This document shows positions 45,236 to 55,258 of a stretch of DNA of 64,000 nucleotides, one piece after another. Position 1 is the stretch's first letter; each line of letters begins with the position of its first letter. Made by a program: the position numbers and the translations under genes. The stretch is from contig NZ_JALLIK010000109.1 of NCBI RefSeq assembly GCF_023093595.1, positions 62,001 to 126,000 of the forward strand, written 5' to 3'. This stretch comes from Thauera aromatica_A (GTDB lineage Bacteria; Pseudomonadota; Gammaproteobacteria; Burkholderiales; Rhodocyclaceae). The notes beneath the pieces are model-generated. The model was not told where the DNA came from. It did no database searches and saw only the letters and a program-made list of their open reading frames with translations.

Positions 45236-46603
45236 ATGTCCGATCAAGGCTTTTCCTTCACCCAGGCGCAGCTCGCCGAAATCGCCACCGACATCCTGCA
45301 GCACGCGAAACAAGGCGGCGCCTCGGCCTGCGAGACCGACGTTTCGGAAGGCTTCGGCCAATCGGTCGCGGTGCGCCGGAGCGAAGTCGACACTATCGAG
45401 TACAACCGCGACAAGGGCGTCGGCGTCACCGTCTATCTGGGCCAGCAGCGCGGCTATGCGAGCACGTCCGATTTCTCCGGGAAAGCGCTGAAGGCCACGG
45501 TCGACGCCGCACTGTCGATCGCCCGCTTCACCGCTCCCGACCCCTGCGCCGGACTGGCGGATGCGGCGCTGATGGCGCGGGCGCAGGACATGCCCGACCT
45601 CGACCTCTTCCACCCGTGGAAGATCGACATCGACACCGCGATCGAACTCGCCCGCCGCTGCGAGGACGCTGCCTTCGCGGTGAGCGCGAAGATCCGCAAC
45701 TCGGAAGGCGCCAACACCTCGATCCAGCAGTCACACTTCGTTTCCGCCAACAGCCACGGCTTTCTCGGCGGCTACGCGACCACCCGCCACGGCCTGTCGT
45801 GCTCGGTGATCGCCGGCGAAAACAACGACGGCGACGACAGCGACGAAGGCATGCAGCGCGAATTCTGGTACGACTCGCGGCGCGATCCGGCCGAACTGAT
45901 GGCGCCGGAAGACATCGGCCGCATCGCCGGCGAGCGCGCGATCGCCCGGCTGGGGGCGAAGCAGATCCGCACCTGCGAAGTGCCGGTGATCTTCGAAGCT
46001 CCGCTCGCGGTCTCGCTGCTCGGCAACTTCACGCAGGCCGTCAGCGGCGGTTCGCTGTACCGCAAATCGAGCTTCCTGCTCGACAGCCTGGGGCAGTCCG
46101 TGTTCTCCCCCGTGGTCAGCATCTCCGAACGCCCGCACCTGAAAAAAGCCTTCGGCTCCAGCCCCTTCGACAGCGACGGCGTCGCCACCCGCGACCGTGA
46201 AGTAGTCATCGACGGCGTGCTCCAGGGCTACTTCCTGTCCACCTATTCGGCGCGCAAGCTGGGCATGCAGACCACCGCCAACGCCGGCGGCTCGCACAAC
46301 TTGCTGGTGAAGCCGGGCACACAGGATCTCGCCGGGCTGATCCGGCAGATGGAGCGGGGCCTGCTCGTCACCGAACTGCTCGGCCACGGCGTCAATTACG
46401 TCACCGGCGATTACTCGCGCGGCGCTGCCGGCTTCTGGGTGGAAAAGGGTCGCATCAAGCATGCGGTCGAGGAAGTCACCATCGCCGGCAACCTGCGCGA
46501 CATGTTCCGCGGCATCGTCGCGGTCGGCAACGACGCCCTGCCGCGCGGGGCCAAGCTGTGCGGCTCGCTGCTGATCGACAGCATGAAGGTGGCCGGGCGC
46601 TGA
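45236..46603 (+). CDS. pmbA: Metalloprotease regulatory subunit PmbA (TldE)
   Basis: PmbA/TldE is the non-catalytic partner of TldD in the heterodimeric peptidase. The protein of 455 aa has the family layout but no HExxxH motif, as expected. Conserved segments include VEYNRDKGVGV-like IEYNRDKGVG, GGYATTRHGLSCSVIAGE and LGHGVNYVTGDYSRGAAGFW. The start at 45236 is set by the conserved N-terminus; a TTG at 45215 is possible. Its partner gene tldD is at 13993 in this window, not adjacent. Confidence 0.95.
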   Translation: MSDQGFSFTQAQLAEIATDILQHAKQGGASACETDVSEGFGQSVAVRRSEVDTIEYNRDKGVGVTVYLGQQRGYASTSDFSGKALKATVDAALSIARFTAPDPCAGLADAALMARAQDMPDLDLFHPWKIDIDTAIELARRCEDAAFAVSAKIRNSEGANTSIQQSHFVSANSHGFLGGYATTRHGLSCSVIAGENNDGDDSDEGMQREFWYDSRRDPAELMAPEDIGRIAGERAIARLGAKQIRTCEVPVIFEAPLAVSLLGNFTQAVSGGSLYRKSSFLLDSLGQSVFSPVVSISERPHLKKAFGSSPFDSDGVATRDREVVIDGVLQGYFLSTYSARKLGMQTTANAGGSHNLLVKPGTQDLAGLIRQMERGLLVTELLGHGVNYVTGDYSRGAAGFWVEKGRIKHAVEEVTIAGNLRDMFRGIVAVGNDALPRGAKLCGSLLIDSMKVAGR

Positions 46604-46716
46604 GCCCGGCGAGGGCGACCGCGCCCCGCCCGAACGGAGCGCGGCGGTCCGATCCTACCCCTGGACGGAGCCTATAATCGGCCTCCGACATTCACCCCAA
46701 GACACAAGGAGAAACC

Positions 46717-47823
46717 GTGGAGCGTCGTTCCTTCCTCAAGAAAGCCGGTGCCGGCCTTGCCGCCGGTGCGACTGCAGGCATGGCCTCGACCGCCGTGTCC
46801 GCCGCGCCTGCCGTGCATACCGGCCTGCCCGAAATCAAGTGGCGGATGACCTCGAGCTTCCCGAAGAGCATCGACACCCTGTTCGGCAGCGCCGAAATGC
46901 TCGCCAACCGCGTGCGCGAGATCACCGGCGGCAAGTTCGACATCCGCATCCACGCCCCGGGCGAGATCGTCCCCGCGCTGATGGCGCTCGACGCGGTGCA
47001 GCAGAACACGGTCGAAATGTGCCACACCTGCTCCTACTACTACGTCGGCAAGGACAAGGCTTTCGGCTTCGGCACCGCCGTGCCCTTCGGCCTCAACGCG
47101 CGCCAGATGGACGCCTGGATCATTGCCGGCAATGGTCAGCAGCTGCTCGACGAGTTCTATGCCAACTACAACCTCTACTCCTTCCTCGGCGGCAACACCG
47201 GGGTGCAGATGGGCGGCTGGTACCGCAAGCAGATCCACACCGTGGACGACATCAAGGGGCTGAAGATCCGCATCGCCGGCCTCGGTGGCGAAATCCTCTC
47301 ACGCATGGGAGCGGTGCCGCAGCAACTCGGCGGCGGCGATATCTACACTTCATTGGAAAAGGGCACGATCGACGCTGCCGAATGGGTCGCCCCCTACGAC
47401 GATGAAAAGCTCGGCCTGTACAAGGTGGCGCCTTACTACTATTCGCCGGGCTGGTGGGAGCCGGGTCCGGTGGTGCATTTCTTCGTCAACCGCGGGGAAT
47501 GGGACAAGCTGCCGAAGGAATACCAGGCGGCCTTCCGCGCCGCCTCGCGCGAAGCTCACATCCTGATGACATCGACTTACGACCACAAGAACCCCCAGGC
47601 CCTCGCCCGCCTGCTCGGTCAGGGCGTGAAGCTGCAGGGCTTCTCCACCGAGATCATGAAGAAGGCCTACGACGTATCGCGCGAGCTGTACGCCGAGGAA
47701 GCGGCGAAGAACCCCGCGTGGGCGAAGATCTACGCCGACTTCGACAAATACCGCAAGTCGCAGAACGCCTGGTTCGGCGTCGCCGAAGCCGGCTTCGACC
47801 GCTTCATGCAGTCGGTGCGTTAA
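46717..47823 (+). CDS. TRAP transporter substrate-binding protein, TakP-like (copy 1)
   Basis: This is a periplasmic TRAP binding protein of the family of TakP, which binds 2-keto acids. The 368-aa protein starts with GTG at 46717 after AAGGAG and has a Tat signal (ERRSFLKKAG). Family hallmarks are WRMTSSFPKS, GGNTGVQMGGWYRKQ with the substrate-binding arginine, and AAEWVAPYDD. A perfect TATAAT lies at 46673-46678. It is about 40-50 percent identical by eye to the second copy at 48715, but it is followed by its own terminator and no permease gene. Confidence 0.92.
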   Translation: MERRSFLKKAGAGLAAGATAGMASTAVSAAPAVHTGLPEIKWRMTSSFPKSIDTLFGSAEMLANRVREITGGKFDIRIHAPGEIVPALMALDAVQQNTVEMCHTCSYYYVGKDKAFGFGTAVPFGLNARQMDAWIIAGNGQQLLDEFYANYNLYSFLGGNTGVQMGGWYRKQIHTVDDIKGLKIRIAGLGGEILSRMGAVPQQLGGGDIYTSLEKGTIDAAEWVAPYDDEKLGLYKVAPYYYSPGWWEPGPVVHFFVNRGEWDKLPKEYQAAFRAASREAHILMTSTYDHKNPQALARLLGQGVKLQGFSTEIMKKAYDVSRELYAEEAAKNPAWAKIYADFDKYRKSQNAWFGVAEAGFDRFMQSVR

Positions 47824-47860
47824 CCGCGCGCCCGTCCGCAAGCCACGCCCGCCGTATCGA

Positions 47861-47882
47861 CGAGACCCCTGCGGGGGTCTCG
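47861..47882 (+). terminator. Terminator after the first TRAP binding protein gene
   Basis: CGAGACCCC (47861-47869) pairs with GGGGTCTCG (47874-47882) around TGCG, followed by CCGTTTCC. The stem is strong but the T-tract is short. Confidence 0.6.
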
Positions 47883-47946
47883 CCGTTTCCGCGGCGTCGC
47901 CCTCCACGCACGAACGGGCCGACATTCCGCAAGAGGCCACATCGCC

Positions 47947-48597
47947 ATGAACGACAATTCCGCCTGCCGCATCTGCCTGGTCCGCCACGGCGAAACGGCC
48001 TGGAATACCGAACGCCGGCTGCAGGGCCATATCGACGTCCCGCTCAACGGCACCGGCCTCGCCCAAGCCGAAGCCGCCGCACGCCATCTCGCCGGGCAGG
48101 GCTTCGCCGCGCTCTACAGCAGCGATCTGCAGCGCGCGCACCAGACCGCAGCCGCGATCGGGCGCCCCCATGGGCTCGACGCCGAACCCGAGCACAGATT
48201 GCGGGAACGTCATTACGGGCTCTTCCAGGGGCTCACTTACGAAGAAGCCGAACACCGCCACCCCGAGCTTTATCGCCGCTTCAAGGCACGCGAAACCACC
48301 CTCGCCTTCCCGGAGGGCGGCGAGAGCCTGCGCGACTTCGCCGACCGGGTGCGGGCGGCACTGACCGACATCGCCCTGCGCCACCGTGGCGAGCAGGTGC
48401 TGGTCGTCACCCATGGCGGCGTGCTCGACATCACCCACCGCCTCGCCACCGGCACGGCGCTCGCCTCACCGCGCAACTTCCCGATTCCCAACGCCGCCCT
48501 GAACTGGATCGAGTACCAGAGCAGCGCCTGGCGCCTGCTCGCGTGGGCGGACGAAAGCCATCTGCAGGAAACACTCGACGAATTGCCGGACGCCTGA
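47947..48597 (+). CDS. Histidine phosphatase family protein (GpmB-like)
   Basis: The 216-aa protein belongs to the phosphoglycerate-mutase/phosphatase superfamily. It has the catalytic RHGETAWN motif near the start, the second arginine region YSSDLQRAHQTA, the acid GLFQGLTYEEAE and the late histidine THGGVLDITHR. It resembles broad-specificity phosphatases rather than true glycolytic mutase, so the substrate is open. It sits between the two TRAP binding protein genes, after a terminator. Confidence 0.87.
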   Translation: MNDNSACRICLVRHGETAWNTERRLQGHIDVPLNGTGLAQAEAAARHLAGQGFAALYSSDLQRAHQTAAAIGRPHGLDAEPEHRLRERHYGLFQGLTYEEAEHRHPELYRRFKARETTLAFPEGGESLRDFADRVRAALTDIALRHRGEQVLVVTHGGVLDITHRLATGTALASPRNFPIPNAALNWIEYQSSAWRLLAWADESHLQETLDELPDA

Positions 48598-48714
48598 AAA
48601 GCGCCCCGGATCATGACGAACGCAACGAAAATAAGGGTTTTCCGCGGTTTTCGCCACCCACCCCAAGCTCCCTATAATCGCGCCGTTCATTCAAACACCC
48701 CGGAAGGAGACACA

Positions 48715-49797
48715 ATGGAACGCCGCAAATTCCTCCAAGGCGCCGGTATGGCCGGCATTCTCGCCGCAGGCACCGCCCCGGCGATCGTGCATGCCCAGCA
48801 GCAGATCCGCTGGCGCCTGGCTTCGAGCTTTCCGAAATCGCTCGATACCCTGTATGGCGGCGCCGTAACCTTCGCCAAGAACGTCAGTGAGGCCACCGGC
48901 GGCAAGTTCGAAGTCAGCGTGCATGCGGCAGGCGAACTCGTGCCGGCCTTCGGCGTCGTCGATGCGCTGCAGCAGGACACCATCGAGTGCGCCCACACTG
49001 CGCCGTACTATTTCTTCGGCAAGGACGAATCTTTCGCTCTCGACTGCGCCATCCCGTTCGGCATGAACGCACGCCAGATGCAGGCCTGGATGCACCACGG
49101 CAACGGCCTGAAGCTGCTGCGCGAGTTCTACGCCCAGTTCAACATCGTCAACTTCGTGATGGGCAACTCCGGCGCCCAGATGGGCGGCTGGTACCGCAAG
49201 GAGATCAACTCGGTCAAGGATCTGGAAGGCCTCAAGATCCGCATCGGCGGCTTTGCCGGCCGCGTCATCACCAAGCTCGGCGCGGTGCCGCAGAACATTC
49301 CCGCGGGCGAAATCTACCAGGCGCTGGAAAAGGGAACGGTGGATGCGGCGGAGTGGATCGGCCCCTACGACGACCTGCGTCTGGGCCTGCACAAGGTGGC
49401 GAAGAACTACTACTACCCGGCGTGGTGGGAAGGCAGCACGCAGTTCTCGCTGCTGGTCAACGCCAAGGCATTCAACGGTCTGTCGAAAGAATATCAGGCG
49501 ATCGTGCGCCAGGCCGCCTCCGACGCTCACATCGACGTCATCGCACGCTACGACGCGCACAACCCGAGCTCGCTCAAGCAACTCATCGCCGAAGGGGCGA
49601 AACTGCAGCGACTGCCCAAGGACGTCATGGACGCTGCGTTCAAGGCCTCGCGCGAGGTCTATGCTGACCTGAACGGCAAGAACCCGAACTGGAAGAAGAT
49701 CTACGGCGACTACTCGCGCTTCCTCGCCGACGCTTACCAGTGGGAAGGGGTCGCCGAAGGCAGCTACAACCAGTACATGTCAGCGCAGAAGCTATAA
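48715..49797 (+). CDS. TRAP transporter substrate-binding protein, TakP-like (copy 2)
   Basis: This 360-aa binding protein is the one directly followed by the permease genes. It has a Tat signal (MERRKFLQGAG), AAGGAG before the ATG and a TATAAT at 48673-48678. The TakP-like features WRLASSFPKSLDTLYGG, GNSGAQMGGWYRKE and AAEWIGPYDD are present. The likely ligands are 2-keto acids or related small carboxylates. Two hairpins lie between this gene and dctQ, so it can be expressed in excess over the permease. Confidence 0.93.
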   Translation: MERRKFLQGAGMAGILAAGTAPAIVHAQQQIRWRLASSFPKSLDTLYGGAVTFAKNVSEATGGKFEVSVHAAGELVPAFGVVDALQQDTIECAHTAPYYFFGKDESFALDCAIPFGMNARQMQAWMHHGNGLKLLREFYAQFNIVNFVMGNSGAQMGGWYRKEINSVKDLEGLKIRIGGFAGRVITKLGAVPQNIPAGEIYQALEKGTVDAAEWIGPYDDLRLGLHKVAKNYYYPAWWEGSTQFSLLVNAKAFNGLSKEYQAIVRQAASDAHIDVIARYDAHNPSSLKQLIAEGAKLQRLPKDVMDAAFKASREVYADLNGKNPNWKKIYGDYSRFLADAYQWEGVAEGSYNQYMSAQKL

Positions 49798-49803
49798 TCC
49801 GGT

Positions 49804-49856
49804 CAGGCGCCCGGCCACTTCGGCCGCAGTTCGGTCCTACTTCGGCCGGGCGCCTG
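49804..49856 (+). other. Stable hairpin after the TRAP binding protein gene
   Basis: CAGGCGCCCGGCC (49804-49816) pairs perfectly with GGCCGGGCGCCTG (49844-49856) across a 27-base loop. It begins seven bases after the dctP stop. Such structures often protect the 3' end of the binding-protein mRNA from decay. Confidence 0.55.
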
Positions 49857-49892
49857 CCGACCATTTGCAGACGATTCTGGCACCATCCCCTT

Positions 49893-49926
49893 GCCGAGCG
49901 CGCGTCACGATCCGCTCGGCTTTTTT
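49893..49926 (+). terminator. Intrinsic terminator inside the TRAP operon
   Basis: GCCGAGCG (49893-49900) pairs with CGCTCGGC (49913-49920) and is followed by TTTTTT (49921-49926). It ends 27 bases before the dctQ ATG, so dctQM can only be made by read-through or from a promoter not seen here. Confidence 0.78.
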
Positions 49927-49953
49927 GTGCTCTTTCAGTTCCAGGTAACTCCA

Positions 49954-50562
49954 ATGGGAACGCTCCTCGGTCTCTCCCGCATCATCGACGCTGTCAGCCA
50001 TCTGATCGGAAAATCGGTGATCTGGCTCATTCTCGCCGCGACGCTGATCAGTGCCGGAAATGCGGTCGCACGCAAGGCCTTCAACATCGGCTCGAACGCC
50101 TTTCTCGAAATCCAGTGGTACCTGTTCGCCGCCGTATTCATGCTCGGCGCGGGCTACGCCTTCCTGCAAAACGCCCATGTACGCATCGACGTCATCGCCA
50201 ACAAGCTCGGCAGCCGGATGCGCAACCTGGTCGACGTCATCGGCATCATCGTCTTCCTGTTGCCGCTGTGCTATTTCATGATCACCTATTCATGGCCGGT
50301 AGTGGCCGGCGCCTATGCCTCCGGCGAGATGTCCTCCAACGCCGGCGGACTGATTCGCTGGCCCGTCTACGCCCTCGTTCCGGCCGGCTTCGCCCTGCTC
50401 GCGCTGCAATCGGTCTCCGAGCTGATCAAGCGTATCGCCTTCCTGCGCAACCTCGGCCCCGACAGCATCGCCCATGACGGGCACAACGACGCGGAGGACC
50501 ATATCCACGCCACCCTCGGCGATGCCTCTTCGAACAACGCCGCCGACGAGCCCAAGAAATGA
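49954..50562 (+). CDS. TRAP transporter small permease (DctQ/TakQ family)
   Basis: The small permease has four predicted membrane helices and is required with the large permease for sodium-driven uptake. The 202-aa protein shows the pattern SVIWLILAATLISAGNAVARK, then EIQWYLFAAVFMLGAGYAF and HVRIDVIANKLG. It ends in a charged tail of about 40 residues. The ATG at 49954 has a weak AGGT site. The stop overlaps the start of dctM (ATGA). Confidence 0.9.
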   Translation: MGTLLGLSRIIDAVSHLIGKSVIWLILAATLISAGNAVARKAFNIGSNAFLEIQWYLFAAVFMLGAGYAFLQNAHVRIDVIANKLGSRMRNLVDVIGIIVFLLPLCYFMITYSWPVVAGAYASGEMSSNAGGLIRWPVYALVPAGFALLALQSVSELIKRIAFLRNLGPDSIAHDGHNDAEDHIHATLGDASSNNAADEPKK

Positions 50563-52238
50563 TCGAATTCGTTACCGCTAATATCGCCCCAATCATGTTC
50601 GGGGTCGTCGTCTTCTTCCTTCTGTCCGGATTTCCAGTCGCTTTCTCGCTCGCATCCTGCGGCCTGTTCTTCGGCTTCATCGGCCTCGAGCTCGACATCA
50701 TTCCCGCTACGCTGTTCCAGGCCTTGCCGCTGCGGGTGTTCGGCATCATGCAGAACGATACCCTGCTGGCGATCCCGTTCTTCACCCTGATGGGCCTGAT
50801 CCTCGAACGCAGCGGCATGGCCGAGGACCTGCTCGAGACGGTCGGCCAGGTGTTCGGTCCGATCCGCGGCGGCCTCGCCCTGGCCGTCATCTTCGTCGGC
50901 GCGCTGCTGGCGGCGACGACCGGCGTGGTCGCCGCCTCGGTGATCTCGATGGGCCTGATCTCGCTGCCGATCATGCTGCGCTACGGCTACAGCCGCCCGA
51001 TCGCGACCGGCGTGATCACTGCTTCCGGCACCCTCGCCCAGGCCATTCCGCCCTCGCTGGTGCTGATCGTCATGGCCGACCAGCTCGGGCGCAGCGTCGG
51101 CGACATGTACAAGGGCGCGATGATTCCGGCACTGGCCCTGGTCGCGCTCTACGCCCTGCTCGTCATCGGCCTGGCGATCTTCAGGCCGAAAATGGTGCCC
51201 GCATTGCCGCCGGAAGCGCTGAGCTACCGCGAACCGAACGGAAACTCCGGGCTGCGCTCGCTTGGCGTACTGGCGCTCCTGGTCACCACGGTCTCGGTCG
51301 CACTCGGGCAAAACTACGGGGCAGTACTGGGGTATCTGAACGGACACGACAGCCCCACGCCGCCGCTCGACGAAACGATCGTCGTCGCGCTGACCTTCGG
51401 CACCTTCCTTGCATTGGCGCTGGCCATCATCAACCGCCTGTTCAAGCTCGGCCTGCTATCGCGCATCGCCGAGCGTGTGACCTTCGTACTGATCCCCCCG
51501 CTCGCACTGATCTTTCTCGTACTCGGCACCATCTTCCTCGGCGTTGCGACCCCGACCGAAGGCGGCGCGATGGGTGCGACCGGTGCGCTGATCATGGCGT
51601 CGATGCGCCGCCGCCTCGATTTCAAGACCCTGATCCAGGGCCTCGAATCGACCGCACGGCTGTCGATCTTCGTGATGTTCATCCTCATCGGTTCGACCGT
51701 CTTCAGCTTCATCTTCACCGCGGTGGATGGCCAGATCTGGGTCGAACACCTGTTCGACAAGCTACCCGGCGGCCAGCTTGGCTTCCTGCTGTTCGTCAAC
51801 GTGGTGATCTTCTTCCTCGGCTTCTTCCTCGATTTCTTCGAGATCGCCTTCATCCTGCTGCCGCTGCTGGCGCCGGTCGCGGAAAAGCTCGGGATCGACC
51901 TGATCTGGTTCGGCGTGATCATCGCCCTGAACCTGCAGACCTCGTTCCTGACGCCCCCGTTCGGGTTCGCCCTGTTCTATCTGCGCAGCGTCGCGCCGGG
52001 CGCATCCTACCTCGACCGCATCACCAACAAGCGCATCGAGGGCATCAAGACGACCGACATCTATCGCGGCTCGATCGTGTTCGTGCTCATCCAGCTCTTC
52101 ATGGTCGCCCTCGTCATCGCCTTTCCGCAGCTGGTTACCGGCGGGCTCGATGAAAAGGCCGCGGTCGACCTGGACACCATCCAGATCGAACTGCCCACCG
52201 GCGACGGCTGGGGCAAGGAAAAGGGCGACGGCTGGTAA
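50559..52238 (+). CDS. TRAP transporter large permease (DctM/TakM family)
   Basis: The large permease forms the transport channel, with 12 or more membrane segments. The 559-aa protein has the family features SGFPVAFSLASCG, LLAIPFFTLMGLILERSGMAEDLL, ATTGVVAASVISMG and TPTEGGAMGATGAL. It is longer than typical DctM (about 430 aa), as in the TakM-like subgroup with an extra loop around residues 205-300. It overlaps dctQ by four bases. A strong terminator follows. Confidence 0.94.
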   Translation: MIEFVTANIAPIMFGVVVFFLLSGFPVAFSLASCGLFFGFIGLELDIIPATLFQALPLRVFGIMQNDTLLAIPFFTLMGLILERSGMAEDLLETVGQVFGPIRGGLALAVIFVGALLAATTGVVAASVISMGLISLPIMLRYGYSRPIATGVITASGTLAQAIPPSLVLIVMADQLGRSVGDMYKGAMIPALALVALYALLVIGLAIFRPKMVPALPPEALSYREPNGNSGLRSLGVLALLVTTVSVALGQNYGAVLGYLNGHDSPTPPLDETIVVALTFGTFLALALAIINRLFKLGLLSRIAERVTFVLIPPLALIFLVLGTIFLGVATPTEGGAMGATGALIMASMRRRLDFKTLIQGLESTARLSIFVMFILIGSTVFSFIFTAVDGQIWVEHLFDKLPGGQLGFLLFVNVVIFFLGFFLDFFEIAFILLPLLAPVAEKLGIDLIWFGVIIALNLQTSFLTPPFGFALFYLRSVAPGASYLDRITNKRIEGIKTTDIYRGSIVFVLIQLFMVALVIAFPQLVTGGLDEKAAVDLDTIQIELPTGDGWGKEKGDGW

Positions 52239-52257
52239 GCCGGCATCCCTCCCGACG

Positions 52258-52290
52258 AGGCGCACATCCGGCGGATGTGCGCCTTTTTTT
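52258..52290 (+). terminator. Intrinsic terminator of the TRAP operon
   Basis: AGGCGCACATCC (52258-52269) pairs with GGATGTGCGCCT (52273-52284), a perfect 12-bp stem with a three-base loop. A run of seven Ts follows (52284-52290). It lies 20 bases after the dctM stop. Confidence 0.9.
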
Positions 52291-52350
52291 GCGCAGCGCC
52301 GCACGTGCTAAACTTCACCCTCGAAATCAACCCTTTCCGAGTTCGCCTCC

Positions 52351-53601
<1,251 letters not shown>

Positions 53602-53611
53602 GCCGCCCGCC

Positions 53612-53638
53612 GGGGCGGGCCGCGGACTGGCCCGCCCC
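53612..53638 (+). other. GC-rich hairpin between glyA and nrdR
   Basis: GGGGCGGGCC (53612-53621) and GGCCCGCCCC (53629-53638) form a perfect 10-bp stem around a seven-base loop, 22 bases before the nrdR ATG. No T-tract follows, so it may be an attenuating or RNA-stabilising structure rather than a terminator. Confidence 0.45.
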
Positions 53639-53659
53639 GCTCGCGATGCCCCTCCGGCC

Positions 53660-54172
53660 ATGAAATGCCCCTTCTGTGGCGACCCCAATACCCAGGTCAC
53701 CGACACCCGCGAGAACGAGGACGGTGACGTCGTCCGCCGCCGCCGGCGCTGCGTAAAGTGCGACAAGCGCTTCACCACCTACGAGCGCATCGACCTCAAG
53801 ATGCCGCACATCGTCAAGCGTAACGGCAACCGCAGTGAGTTCGACCATGCCAAGCTTGCCGGCAGCATGAAGCTGGCGCTGCGCAAGCGCCCGGTGACGA
53901 TGGAGGCGATCGAGGCCGCGGTCGATCGCATCGAGGCGAAGCTGCTGTCGCTGGGTGAGCAGGAAGTTCCCAGCGAGAAGGTCGGCGAGCTGGTGATGAA
54001 GGAGCTGAAGAAGCTCGACAAGGTGGCCTACATCCGCTTCGCCTCGGTGTATCGCAACTTCGCCGACGTGGACGAATTCTCCGAAGTGATCCGCGAGGTG
54101 CAGGCACGGCCGCGCCGCAACCGCGGCCCGCAGACCTCCGCCCCGTCCGAAGATGACCTTTTCGGCAACTGA
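53660..54172 (+). CDS. nrdR: Transcriptional repressor NrdR
   Basis: NrdR represses ribonucleotide reductase genes according to the ATP/dATP state. The 170-aa protein has an N-terminal zinc ribbon (MKCPFCGDPNTQV and RRRCVKCDKRFTTYER) and an ATP-cone domain beginning VKRNGNRSEFDHAKL. The C-terminal 20 residues are acidic and longer than in E. coli NrdR. It overlaps ribD by 20 bases, so the two are co-translated. Confidence 0.96.
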   Translation: MKCPFCGDPNTQVTDTRENEDGDVVRRRRRCVKCDKRFTTYERIDLKMPHIVKRNGNRSEFDHAKLAGSMKLALRKRPVTMEAIEAAVDRIEAKLLSLGEQEVPSEKVGELVMKELKKLDKVAYIRFASVYRNFADVDEFSEVIREVQARPRRNRGPQTSAPSEDDLFGN

Positions 54173-55250
54173 CCATGGTGCGATGGCGCGCGCGCTCGCC
54201 CTGGCAGCGCGCGGGCTGGAGACCACCGCGCCCAACCCGCGGGTGGGCTGCGTGCTGGTTCGGGACGGAGAAATCGTCGGCGAAGGCTGGCATCGGCGCG
54301 CCGGCGAAGCGCACGCCGAAATCCATGCCCTGGAGCAGGCCGGCGAGCGCGCCCGCGGCGCGACCGCCTACGTGACGCTGGAGCCCTGCTCCCACTTCGG
54401 CCGCACACCGCCTTGCGCCGATGCGCTCATCGCGGCCGGAGTCGCCCGCGTGGTGGCGGCGATGGAAGACCCCAATCCGCTGGTCGCCGGGCGCGGCATG
54501 GCGCGCCTGCGCGCCGCGGGCATCGTCACCGCGCACGGCTTGATGGAAACCGAGGCCCACGAGCTCAATATCGGGTTCGTTTCGCGCATGACCCGGGGCC
54601 GGCCCTGGCTGCGCCTGAAAGCAGCCGCCACCCTCGATGGCAAGACTGCGCTCAACAACGGCGTCAGCCAGTGGATCACCGGCCCCGATGCGCGGCGTGA
54701 CGGCCACCGCTGGCGCGCACGCGCCTGCGCCGTCCTTACCGGCATCGGCACGGTGCGCGCGGACGACCCTCGGCTCAGCGTGCGCGATGTGCCCTGCGAG
54801 CGTCAGCCGCTGCGGGTTCTGATCGACGCCCGCCTCGACGTTTCGACCAAGGCGCGCATCGTCAACGGCGAACCGATCCTGATCGCAACGGCGTGCGAAG
54901 ATCGCGCGCGCAGCGCCCCCCTGCTCGAGCTCGGGCACCAGGTCGTGATCCTGCCCGATGCTGCCGGCAAGGTCGCACTGCCCGCGCTGATGCGCGAACT
55001 GGGGCGACGCGGCCTGAACGAAGTCCACGCCGAAGCCGGCTTCAGGCTCAACGGTTCACTGCTGCGCGAAGGCTGTGTGGACGAACTGCTGCTCTACCTC
55101 GCGCCGATGCTGGCCGGCGATGCGGCGCGGGGGCTGTTCAACCTGCCCGAGCTGCACACACTCCAGGCCGCGACGCGGCTGGAAGTCCGCGACCTGCGCA
55201 TGATCGGTGCCGATCTGCGCCTGATCGCGCGCCTGCGCTCCTCCACCTGA
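54153..55250 (+). CDS. ribD: Bifunctional riboflavin biosynthesis deaminase/reductase RibD
   Basis: RibD deaminates and then reduces the pyrimidine intermediate of riboflavin synthesis. The 365-aa protein has an N-terminal cytidine-deaminase-like domain with zinc motifs HAEIHAL and EPCSHFGRTPPC, and a C-terminal reductase domain of about 220 residues (from LRLKAAATLDGKTAL). The start overlaps nrdR. No FMN riboswitch is visible before it. It ends eight bases from the convergent moeB gene. Confidence 0.95.
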   Translation: MTFSATDHGAMARALALAARGLETTAPNPRVGCVLVRDGEIVGEGWHRRAGEAHAEIHALEQAGERARGATAYVTLEPCSHFGRTPPCADALIAAGVARVVAAMEDPNPLVAGRGMARLRAAGIVTAHGLMETEAHELNIGFVSRMTRGRPWLRLKAAATLDGKTALNNGVSQWITGPDARRDGHRWRARACAVLTGIGTVRADDPRLSVRDVPCERQPLRVLIDARLDVSTKARIVNGEPILIATACEDRARSAPLLELGHQVVILPDAAGKVALPALMRELGRRGLNEVHAEAGFRLNGSLLREGCVDELLLYLAPMLAGDAARGLFNLPELHTLQAATRLEVRDLRMIGADLRLIARLRSST

Positions 55251-55258
55251 GGTGGTCT

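Noticed and set aside
52239..52350. Possible glycine riboswitch before glyA.
   Set aside because: The leader after the TRAP terminator is only about 60 bases, too short for a glycine riboswitch, and no matching motif is visible.
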